Shown here one piece after another: positions 16,277 to 23,685 of a stretch of DNA of 40,557 nucleotides. The notes below the pieces were generated by a model. The model was not told the origin of the DNA. It saw nothing but the letters and a program-made list of their open reading frames with translations, and did no database searches. Source of the stretch: an uncultured Elusimicrobia bacterium (GTDB taxonomy: Bacteria; Elusimicrobiota; Elusimicrobia; Elusimicrobiales; UBA9959); contig CAIRNJ010000056.1 of assembly GCA_903879915.1 (NCBI GenBank), positions 1 to 40,557 on the forward strand, read 5' to 3'. How positions within the stretch are numbered: position 1 is the first letter of the stretch; each line of letters opens with the position of its first letter. The position numbers and the translations under genes were made by a program.

Positions 16277-17758
16277 CTATCTTCCCAGGGCCGCCCACCG
16301 CGCGCGGATCCGGGGGTTGGAGGGGTCCAGCCACGCGGCGTGCCGGAACTGCGCGGCCGTATGCGCTTTGCTGTAGAGCGCCATGGCGGCCACCTGCCCT
16401 GAACTGCGCAGCACCGCGGCGGCCCCTACTAACGCCACCGCTTGCACCAGCCTCCGCCGGACGAGCGGCGTAAGCGCCACGCATCGCAGCGCCGGCGCCG
16501 CCGGCGCCAGCGCGCCGAAGAGCGCCCAAGCGATGAACGCGGGCGCCGGGAGCAGCAGCACGGCGTCGAAGCACGCGACGATAACGGTCACCACCAGCGC
16601 AGCCGCCAGCGCAAGCCCTTCCATATAATCGTCCACGCCGGCAGCCTCTTCGGCCCGCCGCCAGGCGCCCCGCAGCAGGCCGAGGAACACCAGCAGGAGC
16701 GCGGCCAGCGCCGGCACCCCGCGCTCGGAAATTATGGCCATCCAGTCGCTGCTCGGCCATGGATTTATAGTCACCCCGCTATGGTAGTCGATAGAACGAT
16801 CGTAGTCCTCTACGAATTTCGGGTAAGCCACCGCCCAATTGCCCGGCCCGACGCCGAACAGCGGATGCGCGGCCGCCATGCGCAGCGTTCTCCCGTACTG
16901 GATGAGGCGCCCGTGTCCGCTCCCCTTCTGGTAGTTCACCACCCCGGTAACCGTATCGAGATACGGAGAATCGCTCTTCCACTCCAGCGTGTTCGGCAGG
17001 GTCAGGGCGGCCAGGATCCCTGCCGCCGCTGCGAGCGCGATGTATTTTACCCGCAGCGAAAGTTTAGGATCGTTCCAGCGGCCGTGCGCGCGCCGGAGCC
17101 CGAACGCCAGCAGCCCCGCGCCCGCGGCCAGGCCCAGGTAGGCGGCGCGCGACCGCGAAAGCACCAGCGCGTCGGAGATGATGGCCAGCCCGACGGCGCA
17201 GGCGGCCACGGTAAAGGAGCGGCGCGCCTTGATGGCGACAAGCACCAGCGCCGGCGCGCAGATAACGACAAGGTGCGCCATGAAGTTGCGGTTGCCGAAG
17301 GTCCCGCCGGGAACGCGGTGGAGGCTAAAAAGATCGCTTGTGAAGCCGTACGCCTGCGCAAGCGAGGCCGCGGCGCTGATCACAGCCGCCGCGGCGGCGG
17401 CGCCAACTATCGTACGGCGCGCGCCCGCCCCGGAGGCGGCGCGCGAGGCCCAGAACACTCCCGCGCCCGAGAGCGTTACCGCCAGCGCGCGCGTGGAAAG
17501 CCAGTGGTCGGCCGCGAACAGCGCGCTCATGAAGCTGAGCGCCAGGTATAGCGCGAGCTGCAGGTCGATCCGGCTGAATTCCAGCGCCTTCGCCCGGCGC
17601 AGGCCCAGGAGCGCCAGCGCGAGCGCGGCCGCGTGCAGCACCAGTTCTTTGGGGACCAGGAAACGGTCGAGATCGAACAGGCGGTAAGGCGTGGCCGCCA
17701 GCACCACCATGATGGCGCCGGCGACTAACAGAAGGCGGTCGGCAAAACGATCGTTCAT
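16277..17758 (-). CDS. O-antigen ligase / Wzy-like polytopic membrane protein
   Basis: 493 residues with around twelve hydrophobic segments. A large periplasmic loop carries the family block LFGVGPGNWAVAYPKF, followed by a histidine (YHSGV) and a membrane segment with ISERGVPALAALLLVFLG, the usual arrangement in WaaL/Wzy (Wzy_C) enzymes. These join or polymerise lipid-linked glycans at the periplasmic face of the inner membrane. No sugar-transferase genes are next to it, so its glycan (surface polysaccharide or pilin glycosylation) is unknown. The ATG at 17758 has no clear ribosome site. Confidence 0.82.
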   Translation of the reverse strand: MNDRFADRLLLVAGAIMVVLAATPYRLFDLDRFLVPKELVLHAAALALALLGLRRAKALEFSRIDLQLALYLALSFMSALFAADHWLSTRALAVTLSGAGVFWASRAASGAGARRTIVGAAAAAAVISAAASLAQAYGFTSDLFSLHRVPGGTFGNRNFMAHLVVICAPALVLVAIKARRSFTVAACAVGLAIISDALVLSRSRAAYLGLAAGAGLLAFGLRRAHGRWNDPKLSLRVKYIALAAAAGILAALTLPNTLEWKSDSPYLDTVTGVVNYQKGSGHGRLIQYGRTLRMAAAHPLFGVGPGNWAVAYPKFVEDYDRSIDYHSGVTINPWPSSDWMAIISERGVPALAALLLVFLGLLRGAWRRAEEAAGVDDYMEGLALAAALVVTVIVACFDAVLLLPAPAFIAWALFGALAPAAPALRCVALTPLVRRRLVQAVALVGAAAVLRSSGQVAAMALYSKAHTAAQFRHAAWLDPSNPRIRARWAALGR

Positions 17759-17835
17759 ACGGAATACCCGGCGGTCCAGAACGATTTTCTCGTTCGTAAT
17801 TACCTGGTTATCGTGCGGCGTCTCTGTTCCCGGGC

Positions 17836-18360
17836 TCAGGACTTGCGGGCGAAGGATGACTTTACCAGCCTGGCCAGGCGGGTGGGCAGGTCGGGGTAGC
17901 GCTTGCGCAGCTTTTCCATGTACTTTTCCCCCAGGGGGGTAAGTTCCCAGGTACGCATGTTATAGAGCTGGTCCTTCGGAACCTTCGTGCGCACGACCTC
18001 CAGAAGGGTGGTGTACACCATATGTTCTTCCAGCGCGTCCCGTTTATTGCCGCAGGTATCCGACACGGAGTAGCACTTGAGCATCAAAAAATGCCCGTCA
18101 GCGTCTATTTTGCCCACCGCGAAGGCCACGGAACCAGGAAAGAAACGGTTGGGCTCGGCAGATTCTATCTCTCTGTTGCGCTCTGTGAACATTTCGATGA
18201 ACCCCGTGGCAGCAAGGTTCCAGTTGAACGGAGGTATTTCCTCGGAACCGGAGTCGACCGCTTTAGCCGCAGCCCTGTGTTTTTTGGCGGCCTGGGCCGC
18301 GGGCGCAAGGGAAAGCAGCAGACCGGAAAGAAGCACGAGGGACAGGATATATAGGCGCAT
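17836..18360 (-). CDS. Hypothetical exported protein
   Basis: 174 residues with a clear signal peptide (MRLYILSLVLLSGLLLSLAP, cut near AAQA-AKK). The mature part is small and soluble with two cysteines (KCYSVSDTCG) that could form a disulfide, and a basic, helical C-terminus. No family recognised. The promoter is striking: TTGACA, an 18-base spacer, TAAACT, then seven bases to the ATG, with no Shine-Dalgarno. The O-antigen-ligase-like gene follows 77 bases downstream. Confidence 0.75.
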   Translation of the reverse strand: MRLYILSLVLLSGLLLSLAPAAQAAKKHRAAAKAVDSGSEEIPPFNWNLAATGFIEMFTERNREIESAEPNRFFPGSVAFAVGKIDADGHFLMLKCYSVSDTCGNKRDALEEHMVYTTLLEVVRTKVPKDQLYNMRTWELTPLGEKYMEKLRKRYPDLPTRLARLVKSSFARKS

Positions 18361-18367
18361 GATTTTT

Positions 18368-18397
18368 AGTTTAGGCTATATAAAAGCCGCTTGTCAA
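18368..18397 (-). promoter_or_regulatory. Consensus leaderless promoter
   Basis: TTGACA (18392-18397), an 18-base spacer, TAAACT (18368-18373), then seven bases to the ATG at 18360. This is the clearest of the leaderless-type promoters in the window. Confidence 0.75.
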
Positions 18398-18470
18398 CGA
18401 AAGGGGACGTTATAGGCCTTTTTTCCCGGAGCGGGTAGGTCTTTTGACACTTCAGGCCGTGGCTCGCCCG

Positions 18471-18479
18471 TGGTATACT
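18471..18479 (+). promoter_or_regulatory. Extended -10 promoter (TGGTATACT)
   Basis: TG-G-TATACT, 20 bases before the ATG at 18500. A TTGACA at 18444-18449 is too far (24 bases) for a normal -35. Confidence 0.5.
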
Positions 18480-18499
18480 ATTACAGGGGAAAAGATATC

Positions 18500-18754
18500 A
18501 TGATCAGATCCAGTATTTTTCGCCGCGTCATCACGGTTGAAAACCACGACGAAAAGCCCGTAATTCCGCGCCCCGTTGTTCCGGCCGCGCCTACCGAGCG
18601 CATACGGACTATCTGGCGTTTTTCTCCCGCTACCAATCACATTTCCGCCCATACAGTGCATCTCAAGGCCGGCACTACAGCGCCGGCGCATCAGCCGGAA
18701 TCCGGCGAGAACGAAACGTCCCCGGACGACACTTTCCGCCGTTTCAGGCACTAA
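18500..18754 (+). CDS. Small hypothetical protein
   Basis: 84 residues, no recognised family. It begins MIRSSIFRRVITVENHDEK, then a proline-rich stretch, then a threonine/histidine-rich C-terminus. It has no signal peptide or membrane segment. It is supported as a real gene by TGGTATACT (18471-18479) about 20 bases upstream, an AGGGG stretch before the ATG and a hairpin terminator just after the stop. Codon use looks like that of its neighbours. Confidence 0.55.
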   Translation: MIRSSIFRRVITVENHDEKPVIPRPVVPAAPTERIRTIWRFSPATNHISAHTVHLKAGTTAPAHQPESGENETSPDDTFRRFRH

Positions 18755-18780
18755 AACCGTCCATGGTTTCCCGATAAAAC

Positions 18781-18807
18781 AAAACCGCCGGGCTTCCCCG
18801 GCGGTTT
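18781..18807. terminator. Terminator between convergent genes
   Basis: Stem CCGCCGGG (18785-18792) with CCCGGCGG (18797-18804), loop CTTC, preceded by AAAACAAAA and followed by TTT. It serves the small plus-strand gene and the repeat-protein gene. Confidence 0.8.
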
Positions 18808-18823
18808 CGCATGACTTGTTGAT

Positions 18824-18852
18824 AAATAGTCAATTAGTCAAATACGTCCCCT
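18824..18852 (-). repeat. GGGGACG repeat, single arm
   Basis: On the minus strand AGGGGACGTATTTGACTAAT followed by TGACTATTT. It begins just past the stop of the 20-residue-repeat gene and matches the arm of the 6277-6359 element with two differences. Confidence 0.85.
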
Positions 18853-18853
18853 G

Positions 18854-19987
18854 TCATTTAAGCGGCGAAAGCTCCGTCTGCCCGCAAGCCGCGGAAGCGC
18901 GGTCAGAATAGCATACGGACGCCGAGCCGGGCGCGGTAGAGACCGCGCCGGGCACCGACAGTCCGGCCGCGGCCTGCTCCAGCCCCTTGTCGGCGCCGGC
19001 AGTCTTGGCCGTGCCCATCGTCTGCTCTATCCACTGCAGCTTGAACATGGTGCTGATGCTGTCGGGCGCGCCCCAAAGCTGCTGGTAGTAAGGGAACTGC
19101 GTATTGTAGGCCGCTCCCACCATGCGCGTAAGGGTTTCTATCCCGTCGCCCTGCTGGCCGTAGGGGTTCATGGAACCGTCCGGGTTGTACCAGGCGTTCG
19201 CGCCGCCCAGCGCGTACTTGCCGTTAGGGTATTTCCAGGAGCCCGCGTCGGAATACGCCGGGCCCACATAGGCGAAGCCGCCGCTCGGGTACCTCCAGGA
19301 TTGCTTCTCCTGGTAGTATTCACCCACGTAAGCGAATTTTCCGTTAGGCCAGCGCCACGAGCCCTTGTCGGCGTAGGCCTCGCCCACGAAAGCGAAAGAA
19401 GTGCCGGGGTAGCGCCATGACCCCTTGTCCTGGTAGTTCGGCCCCACAAAGGCGAAGTTGCCGTTCGGATACCGCCAGGACTGCCTGTCCTGGTAATATT
19501 CGCCCACGTAGGCGTATTTCCCGTTGGGATATTTCCACGACCCCTTATCCGCGAATTCCGGGCCGACGAACGCTATCTTCCCGTCGGGATATCGTACGGT
19601 CTGGACGGGCTCCGCGCGGAAGCTGCAGATGAAGCTGACGAAGTTCCCCGTCTCGTCAGAGATGTCGGCGCCGGCAAGCCGGGCGAGCAACTCCATATTG
19701 CGGGCGTCCTGGCATTTCTGGTACATGCCGGGCTGAGGCCAGGGGCCGTTGCCGGGCCCGCCGGGGCCGCCTGGATGATGGCCGGGGCCGGGAGGAGGGA
19801 ACTGATGCTGGCCCGGGCCGGGCTGCCCGTGCTCATGGGAGGGCGCCGCGGGAGCAGCCACTTTTACTCCGGCGATATTGGAAACGTTCAGGCGGGCTTC
19901 GAACGAGCCGCCCGCGGCGTCCGCCGCCAGGCAGGACCCGGCCGAAACGAACGCGATGATACCCGCTATACCGAGAATATTTTTCAT
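18854..19987 (-). CDS. Exported protein with seven 20-residue YPNGK/VG repeats
   Basis: 377 residues. A signal peptide (MKNILGIAGIIAFVSAGSCL, then AADA) is followed by a His/Pro/Gly-rich segment (~50-88), then a short helical region with two cysteines (KCQDARNMELLARLAG). Residues ~130-269 hold seven copies of a unit with exact 20-residue spacing, consensus S-W-(R/K)-Y-P-N-G-K-(F/Y)-A-(F/Y)-V-G-x-x-Y-x-D-K-G. The units resemble MORN-type aromatic/glycine hairpins but are not standard MORN. They probably stack as beta hairpins in a surface or periplasmic protein. GAGG lies about eight bases before the ATG. Function unknown. Confidence 0.8.
   Translation of the reverse strand: MKNILGIAGIIAFVSAGSCLAADAAGGSFEARLNVSNIAGVKVAAPAAPSHEHGQPGPGQHQFPPPGPGHHPGGPGGPGNGPWPQPGMYQKCQDARNMELLARLAGADISDETGNFVSFICSFRAEPVQTVRYPDGKIAFVGPEFADKGSWKYPNGKYAYVGEYYQDRQSWRYPNGNFAFVGPNYQDKGSWRYPGTSFAFVGEAYADKGSWRWPNGKFAYVGEYYQEKQSWRYPSGGFAYVGPAYSDAGSWKYPNGKYALGGANAWYNPDGSMNPYGQQGDGIETLTRMVGAAYNTQFPYYQQLWGAPDSISTMFKLQWIEQTMGTAKTAGADKGLEQAAAGLSVPGAVSTAPGSASVCYSDRASAACGQTELSPLK
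19233..19600 (-). repeat. 60-base tandem coding repeats
   Basis: About seven tandem 60-base units encode the 20-residue repeats of the exported protein. The DNA units have drifted while the protein motif is kept. Confidence 0.75.
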
Positions 19988-20132
19988 TGTTACCTCGCAC
20001 CCCGCACTTTACTATAAGAATTGTAACAAGCCGGGCGGCCCGAGCGATAAGGCCAAGGGCCCAGGCGCCAGGCTTCTTTCGCCTTGCCGCCGGGTAGGTC
20101 CTTTGTCCCCCTGCTCATTTTCACCCGCCAAT

Positions 20133-20160
20133 AAAAACCGCCGGGATGCCCCGGCGGTTT
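20133..20160 (-). terminator. Terminator of the LURP-one/M48 operon
   Basis: Stem CCGCCGGG (20138-20145) with CCCGGCGG (20150-20157). On the minus strand it is followed by TTTTTATT. Confidence 0.85.
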
Positions 20161-20209
20161 CAGGCTCACTTTAGCGTTTTCAGTTTTCGGATCGGCGTGC
20201 GGCGTCCAC

Positions 20210-20929
20210 TCAGGGTTTAACAAGGTACCGGCGGATATAAGCTTCCACGTACTGGATACGCTCCGTGGTAGGCGGGTGCGACCGGAGGTATTTCTCGATG
20301 GTGATATCGTGCTGGTCCTTTTCCAGGGGCAGGATGCTCCTCAGGAATTTCAGGGAACTGTCCGGCGGATAGCCGAGCCGGGCCAGGTACCTGACGGCGC
20401 ACACATCGGCCTCCAGCTCCATCTCCCTGCCGTAGCCCAGCCCCATGATCTGGCTGGTCATGTTGCCGGCCTGCTTGGCTGCGGAATTCCCGAAGCCGAA
20501 AATGATAGTGCTGAGCAGCCCGAACCCCAGCTCCGACTGAAGGGTTTCGGCGCCGTGCCGCCGCGCGATATGCCCCGTTTCGTGCGCCAGCACTCCGGCC
20601 AGGGCCAGCTGGTCCTGCCCGATCATCTTCAGGAGCCCCGTTGTTACGAAGATGGAGCCGTCGGGCACGGCGAACGCGTTCACGGTGGAGGACTCCACTA
20701 TGTAATACCTGTAATGGTAAGCCGGGCGCTCAGAAACGGCGGCTATCTTGCGGCCCATATCCTCGAGATACTGCTGCCAGGCCGGGTCGGCATGCGCCGG
20801 CATCTGCGCCAGCACCGACCTGGTCACCGCCTCGCCGATGCGGTTCTCTATTTTTTCCGGGACCCAGATCCGGGAGCAGCCCGAAAGCAGCAGGGCCAGC
20901 GCCGGCAACAGGAGCTTTATCCGTGCCAT
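20210..20929 (-). CDS. M48-family metalloprotease, lipoprotein
   Basis: 239 residues from the ATG at 20929. A lipoprotein signal (KLLLPALALLLSGC) predicts anchoring by Cys18. The zinc motif is HETGH (His116, Glu117, His120), with the third ligand in ELEAD (~171-175), as in M48 proteins such as BepA and LoiP that act in envelope quality control. FAVPDGSIFVTTGLL is the conserved preceding block. The reading could extend to 21130, but that part overlaps the upstream gene and has no lipobox. The start overlaps the end of the LURP-one gene by 13 bases, suggesting coupled translation. Confidence 0.9.
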   Translation of the reverse strand: MARIKLLLPALALLLSGCSRIWVPEKIENRIGEAVTRSVLAQMPAHADPAWQQYLEDMGRKIAAVSERPAYHYRYYIVESSTVNAFAVPDGSIFVTTGLLKMIGQDQLALAGVLAHETGHIARRHGAETLQSELGFGLLSTIIFGFGNSAAKQAGNMTSQIMGLGYGREMELEADVCAVRYLARLGYPPDSSLKFLRSILPLEKDQHDITIEKYLRSHPPTTERIQYVEAYIRRYLVKP

Positions 20930-22458
20930 GGATGCCACCTGTCGGGATCTATAACGTCGATAAACAGCGAGGTCGCCATGACCAGGCGCGGGTCCGGGCC
21001 GGAGCTCAGCCCCTGGACAGCCACGCTGTAGCGGTTCCAGATGGAAAAATCGCGCTTTAACTCCCCTATCTCGGTATTCCCGTCGGAGATCCGGTAGTTG
21101 GTCCTGAGCAGGCCCCACAGGTGGCCGCAAAGCTTCCTGGCTATGGCCTTGGCGGCGGAATCTTCCTGGATGTCGAGCAGCACCCTGTCCTCGGCGTCGA
21201 GCAGCTGCCAGCGCCTTCTGATGAAAACAAAGCCTACCCGCCGCATCTTTCCCAGCCCGTTGCCCGCCGCGTCGCGGATCAGGAAATACAGAGAGCCGAA
21301 ATTCAGGCGCTTCCGGCGAACGTCGAAGATAAGCCCGCCGGAAGGATCGTAGACCTTCAGCTTTTGCGGGAAGAGGACGCTCAGCACGATGCCGCCGAAT
21401 ATCAGGATGTTAGCCAGCGAAAGCAGCCCGACTATCGCCATAACCGCGCTTCCAGGGACGCTTTTAATATCCACGCCGGTGAAAACCAGGAGCTGGACCA
21501 GCGCCTTAAGCAGGAAATACAGCACAACGCCGGTTCCCAGCACCAGGGCCGGCACCCGGTAGGAGACCGCTTTATACTGCTGCCCCGCCGCGTCCTTGAC
21601 GTCGAAGATTATGGGAAAAGAGAAATACCGCCTTTCAACGCGGAAAGGGAACAGGGAACCCGGGACGGGGTTCGCCTCGGGTGCCTCCGGGGCTTTGCGG
21701 GCCAGCGCCCGGTACCCCAGGGCGGCCGCCGACAGCGCTGCCGCTATCAGAAAAAGCCAGAGCGCGCCGCCCACGTCCCGCTTCGGCAGCGGCGGCAGGT
21801 CCGGGGACTCCGGCCGGGCTCCCCCGGCGGCGAAGGCAGCGCCGGCGGGCGGCGCGCCCAGCGTATCCGTGGAAGCCGCGGGCGGCATGTTCGCCGGAGG
21901 CGCGGGCAGCGCCGAGGCCGCTGGCGCCGGCGCGGGAACAGGCGCGGCCGGCTCCTGCCGGGCCTCCGCGGAAGGTTTCTCTTTGCCCTGCAGCGGCACC
22001 AGGGAATTGTATAGCCCCTCGAATTCGGAATTGGAAAGATTGGTCAGCAAAAAGCCGTAGGACCGCCCGGCCAGATTAAAATAGCCCGAACGATAGCGCT
22101 TGCCTTTCGAAACGAACTGGAGGAAAAAAATTTTCCCGCCGTCTTCGGTAGAGGCGGTGAATATCTTATTGGGCACCGCAACCCCGCCCTTTTTAAGCTT
22201 TTTCTGGGAGGCCTGCAGCTTCGCTTTCAGGGCCTTCTCGGCGGAGAACGCGGAAAGGGCCCGGATCTTTATCTCCGCCCGCCCTTTTTTTACCTGCAGC
22301 ACGCTGCCGGGATCGGCAGCCGCCTCGGCCTGCCACTTGCCGGGAACGTTCAATAAAAAACCGTTGTCCGCGGATTTCAGCGTGGCGGCCGAAGCCGCCG
22401 CCTGGCACAGCACAAAAAGAACGATACCGGCCGGCAGTGAAGCTTTTTTAAAGGTCAT
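20917..22458 (-). CDS. Membrane protein with C-terminal LURP-one/scramblase-like domain
   Basis: 513 residues. Signal peptide (~1-24); a soluble beta-rich region (~27-155); a long Pro/Ala linker (~160-225); membrane helices at ~231-250, 303-327 and 338-363. The C-terminal ~120 residues (KLKVYDPSGGLIFDVRRK, IRDAAGNGLGKMRR, LLDAEDRVLLDIQEDS, WNRYSVAVQ) match the Tubby-C-like LURP-one/phospholipid-scramblase-related fold. That fold binds lipids in other proteins; the role here is unknown. Promoter TGCTAGAAT lies at 22504-22512. The gene end overlaps the M48 lipoprotein start, so the two probably work together at the envelope. Confidence 0.75.
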   Translation of the reverse strand: MTFKKASLPAGIVLFVLCQAAASAATLKSADNGFLLNVPGKWQAEAAADPGSVLQVKKGRAEIKIRALSAFSAEKALKAKLQASQKKLKKGGVAVPNKIFTASTEDGGKIFFLQFVSKGKRYRSGYFNLAGRSYGFLLTNLSNSEFEGLYNSLVPLQGKEKPSAEARQEPAAPVPAPAPAASALPAPPANMPPAASTDTLGAPPAGAAFAAGGARPESPDLPPLPKRDVGGALWLFLIAAALSAAALGYRALARKAPEAPEANPVPGSLFPFRVERRYFSFPIIFDVKDAAGQQYKAVSYRVPALVLGTGVVLYFLLKALVQLLVFTGVDIKSVPGSAVMAIVGLLSLANILIFGGIVLSVLFPQKLKVYDPSGGLIFDVRRKRLNFGSLYFLIRDAAGNGLGKMRRVGFVFIRRRWQLLDAEDRVLLDIQEDSAAKAIARKLCGHLWGLLRTNYRISDGNTEIGELKRDFSIWNRYSVAVQGLSSGPDPRLVMATSLFIDVIDPDRWHPWHG

Positions 22459-22503
22459 TTATCCATTACCTGGTTCAGTAACAGCGCCCCGTCCCTCACG
22501 GAT

Positions 22504-22512
22504 ATTCTAGCA
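22504..22512 (-). promoter_or_regulatory. Extended -10 promoter (TGCTAGAAT)
   Basis: TTTGCTAGAATA on the minus strand, upstream of the LURP-one gene. The same sequence recurs at 32121 and 40375, each before a minus-strand gene. Confidence 0.6.
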
Positions 22513-22541
22513 AATGGCCCCTGCAACGGGCCGGCCACTTT

Positions 22542-22550
22542 TGGTACTAT
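22542..22550 (+). promoter_or_regulatory. Extended -10 promoter of mtgA (TGGTACTAT)
   Basis: TG-G-TACTAT on the plus strand, 21 bases before the mtgA ATG, back to back with the LURP-one promoter. Confidence 0.5.
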
Positions 22551-22571
22551 AGGAAAGCGCAACGACCGCTT

Positions 22572-23345
22572 ATGCCCACTACGCTCAGGAATATTTTTAT
22601 CGCCCTCGTCAGTTCGGCCGTCCTGTGCTCGCTCGCCTACGTGCTCTGGCTGCCGGACGTGCGGCTCTACGCGCGGCAGAACCCGAAGGAGACCGCTTAT
22701 ACGCTGCTGCGGGCAAAACAGGCGCGCAAGGCAGGCAAAAAATTCACCAAGCAGATGTACTGGGTGGGCATGGACGGGATCTCGGAGCACCTTCAGCATG
22801 CCGTGGTTATCGCCGAAGACGACACGTTCTACCGCCACAACGGCATAGACTGGGCCCAGTTCCGCATAGCGGTGGGAACTAATCTCCGGGAAAAGCGCTT
22901 CGCCTACGGCGGCAGCACCATAACCCAGCAGCTCGCCCGGAACCTTTACCTTTCCCCGTCGAAGAACCCTTTGCGCAAGATAAAGGAAATGATCATCGCC
23001 CGGCTGCTGGAGAAACGCCTCGGCAAACGGCGCATCCTCGAGCTTTATCTTAACGTAGCGGAATGGGGCAAGGGGATCTTCGGCGCGGAGGCGGCCAGCC
23101 GGGCGTATTTCGGGAAACCCGCCTCCGAGATCAACCCGGAGGAGGCGGTAGCGCTGGCCTCGATAATGCCCAGCCCCGCACGGTGGAAAGTGAACAGCAC
23201 CAGCAGCGGACTGATCCGGCGGCGCGACAATATCCTGGCGCGCATGCGCGCCTCGGGCTACCTGCCCGACGAGGTGGAGATAAGGCTGGACGAAACCCCG
23301 CTCGACCTGACCATTTCCACCGCGCCCCTGATGTCGGCTCACTAG
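22572..23345 (+). CDS. mtgA: Monofunctional biosynthetic peptidoglycan transglycosylase
   Basis: 257 residues. One N-terminal membrane helix (IFIALVSSAVLCSLAYVLWL), then a GT51 domain: catalytic Glu82 in VVIAEDDTFYRHNGID, GGSTITQQLARNLYLSPSK, KRRILELYLNVAEWGKGIFG and ASIMPSPARW. There is no transpeptidase domain, so this is MtgA, which polymerises lipid II glycan strands at the outer face of the inner membrane. Length fits the family. No strong Shine-Dalgarno was found near the ATG at 22572. Confidence 0.95.
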   Translation: MPTTLRNIFIALVSSAVLCSLAYVLWLPDVRLYARQNPKETAYTLLRAKQARKAGKKFTKQMYWVGMDGISEHLQHAVVIAEDDTFYRHNGIDWAQFRIAVGTNLREKRFAYGGSTITQQLARNLYLSPSKNPLRKIKEMIIARLLEKRLGKRRILELYLNVAEWGKGIFGAEAASRAYFGKPASEINPEEAVALASIMPSPARWKVNSTSSGLIRRRDNILARMRASGYLPDEVEIRLDETPLDLTISTAPLMSAH

Positions 23346-23362
23346 CAGCGGCTCTCCCCTCT

Positions 23363-23394
23363 CAAAACAAAACCGCCGGGCTCCCCAGGCGGTT
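23363..23394. terminator. Imperfect terminator hairpin after mtgA
   Basis: CCGCCGGG (23373-23380) pairs with CCAGGCGG with one mismatch, preceded by AAAACAAAA. It lies between convergent genes. Confidence 0.65.
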
Positions 23395-23448
23395 CAGCGT
23401 GACTTGATGGTTTGCGGGGAAGCCGCCCTGTGCGGCTCCCGGACGGAA

Positions 23449-23685
23449 CTAGCCCGGGAAAGCCCGGCTTTTTTTATAAAACGTTATCCGCATGCCGTTC
23501 TCCGTGGGTGAGGCGGAGGCGATCAGCGCCGACACGCTCTTCGGAAGCTTCTGCATGTTCTCGACATAGAAAGATTTCGCGATCACCGTTATGGTGCCGC
23601 TCTCTATCAATTCCCGGAGGTTGGCGGGGACGGCCATGTTCAGGCTCATTCTGTCGACTTTATTTTTTATGTCGTCGTAATTCAT
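23449..23685 (-). CDS. Small hypothetical protein
   Basis: 78 residues starting at the ATG at 23685 (MNYDDIKNKVDRMSL). No recognised domain; it appears to be a small alpha/beta protein with basic C-terminus (ITFYKKSRAFPG). Its ATG overlaps the TGA stop of the CopZ/VF530 gene (ATGA), so translation is probably coupled and the two products may act together. The longer reading from 23715 has no support. Confidence 0.65.
   Translation of the reverse strand: MNYDDIKNKVDRMSLNMAVPANLRELIESGTITVIAKSFYVENMQKLPKSVSALIASASPTENGMRITFYKKSRAFPG

Noticed and set aside
19233-19600. Regular 60-base repeats that could suggest a CRISPR array
   Set aside because: There are no unique spacers; the units are in one open frame and encode a 20-residue protein repeat.
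22455-23342. Minus-strand frame opposite mtgA
   Set aside because: mtgA motifs are intact on the plus strand and the reverse product has no recognisable features.
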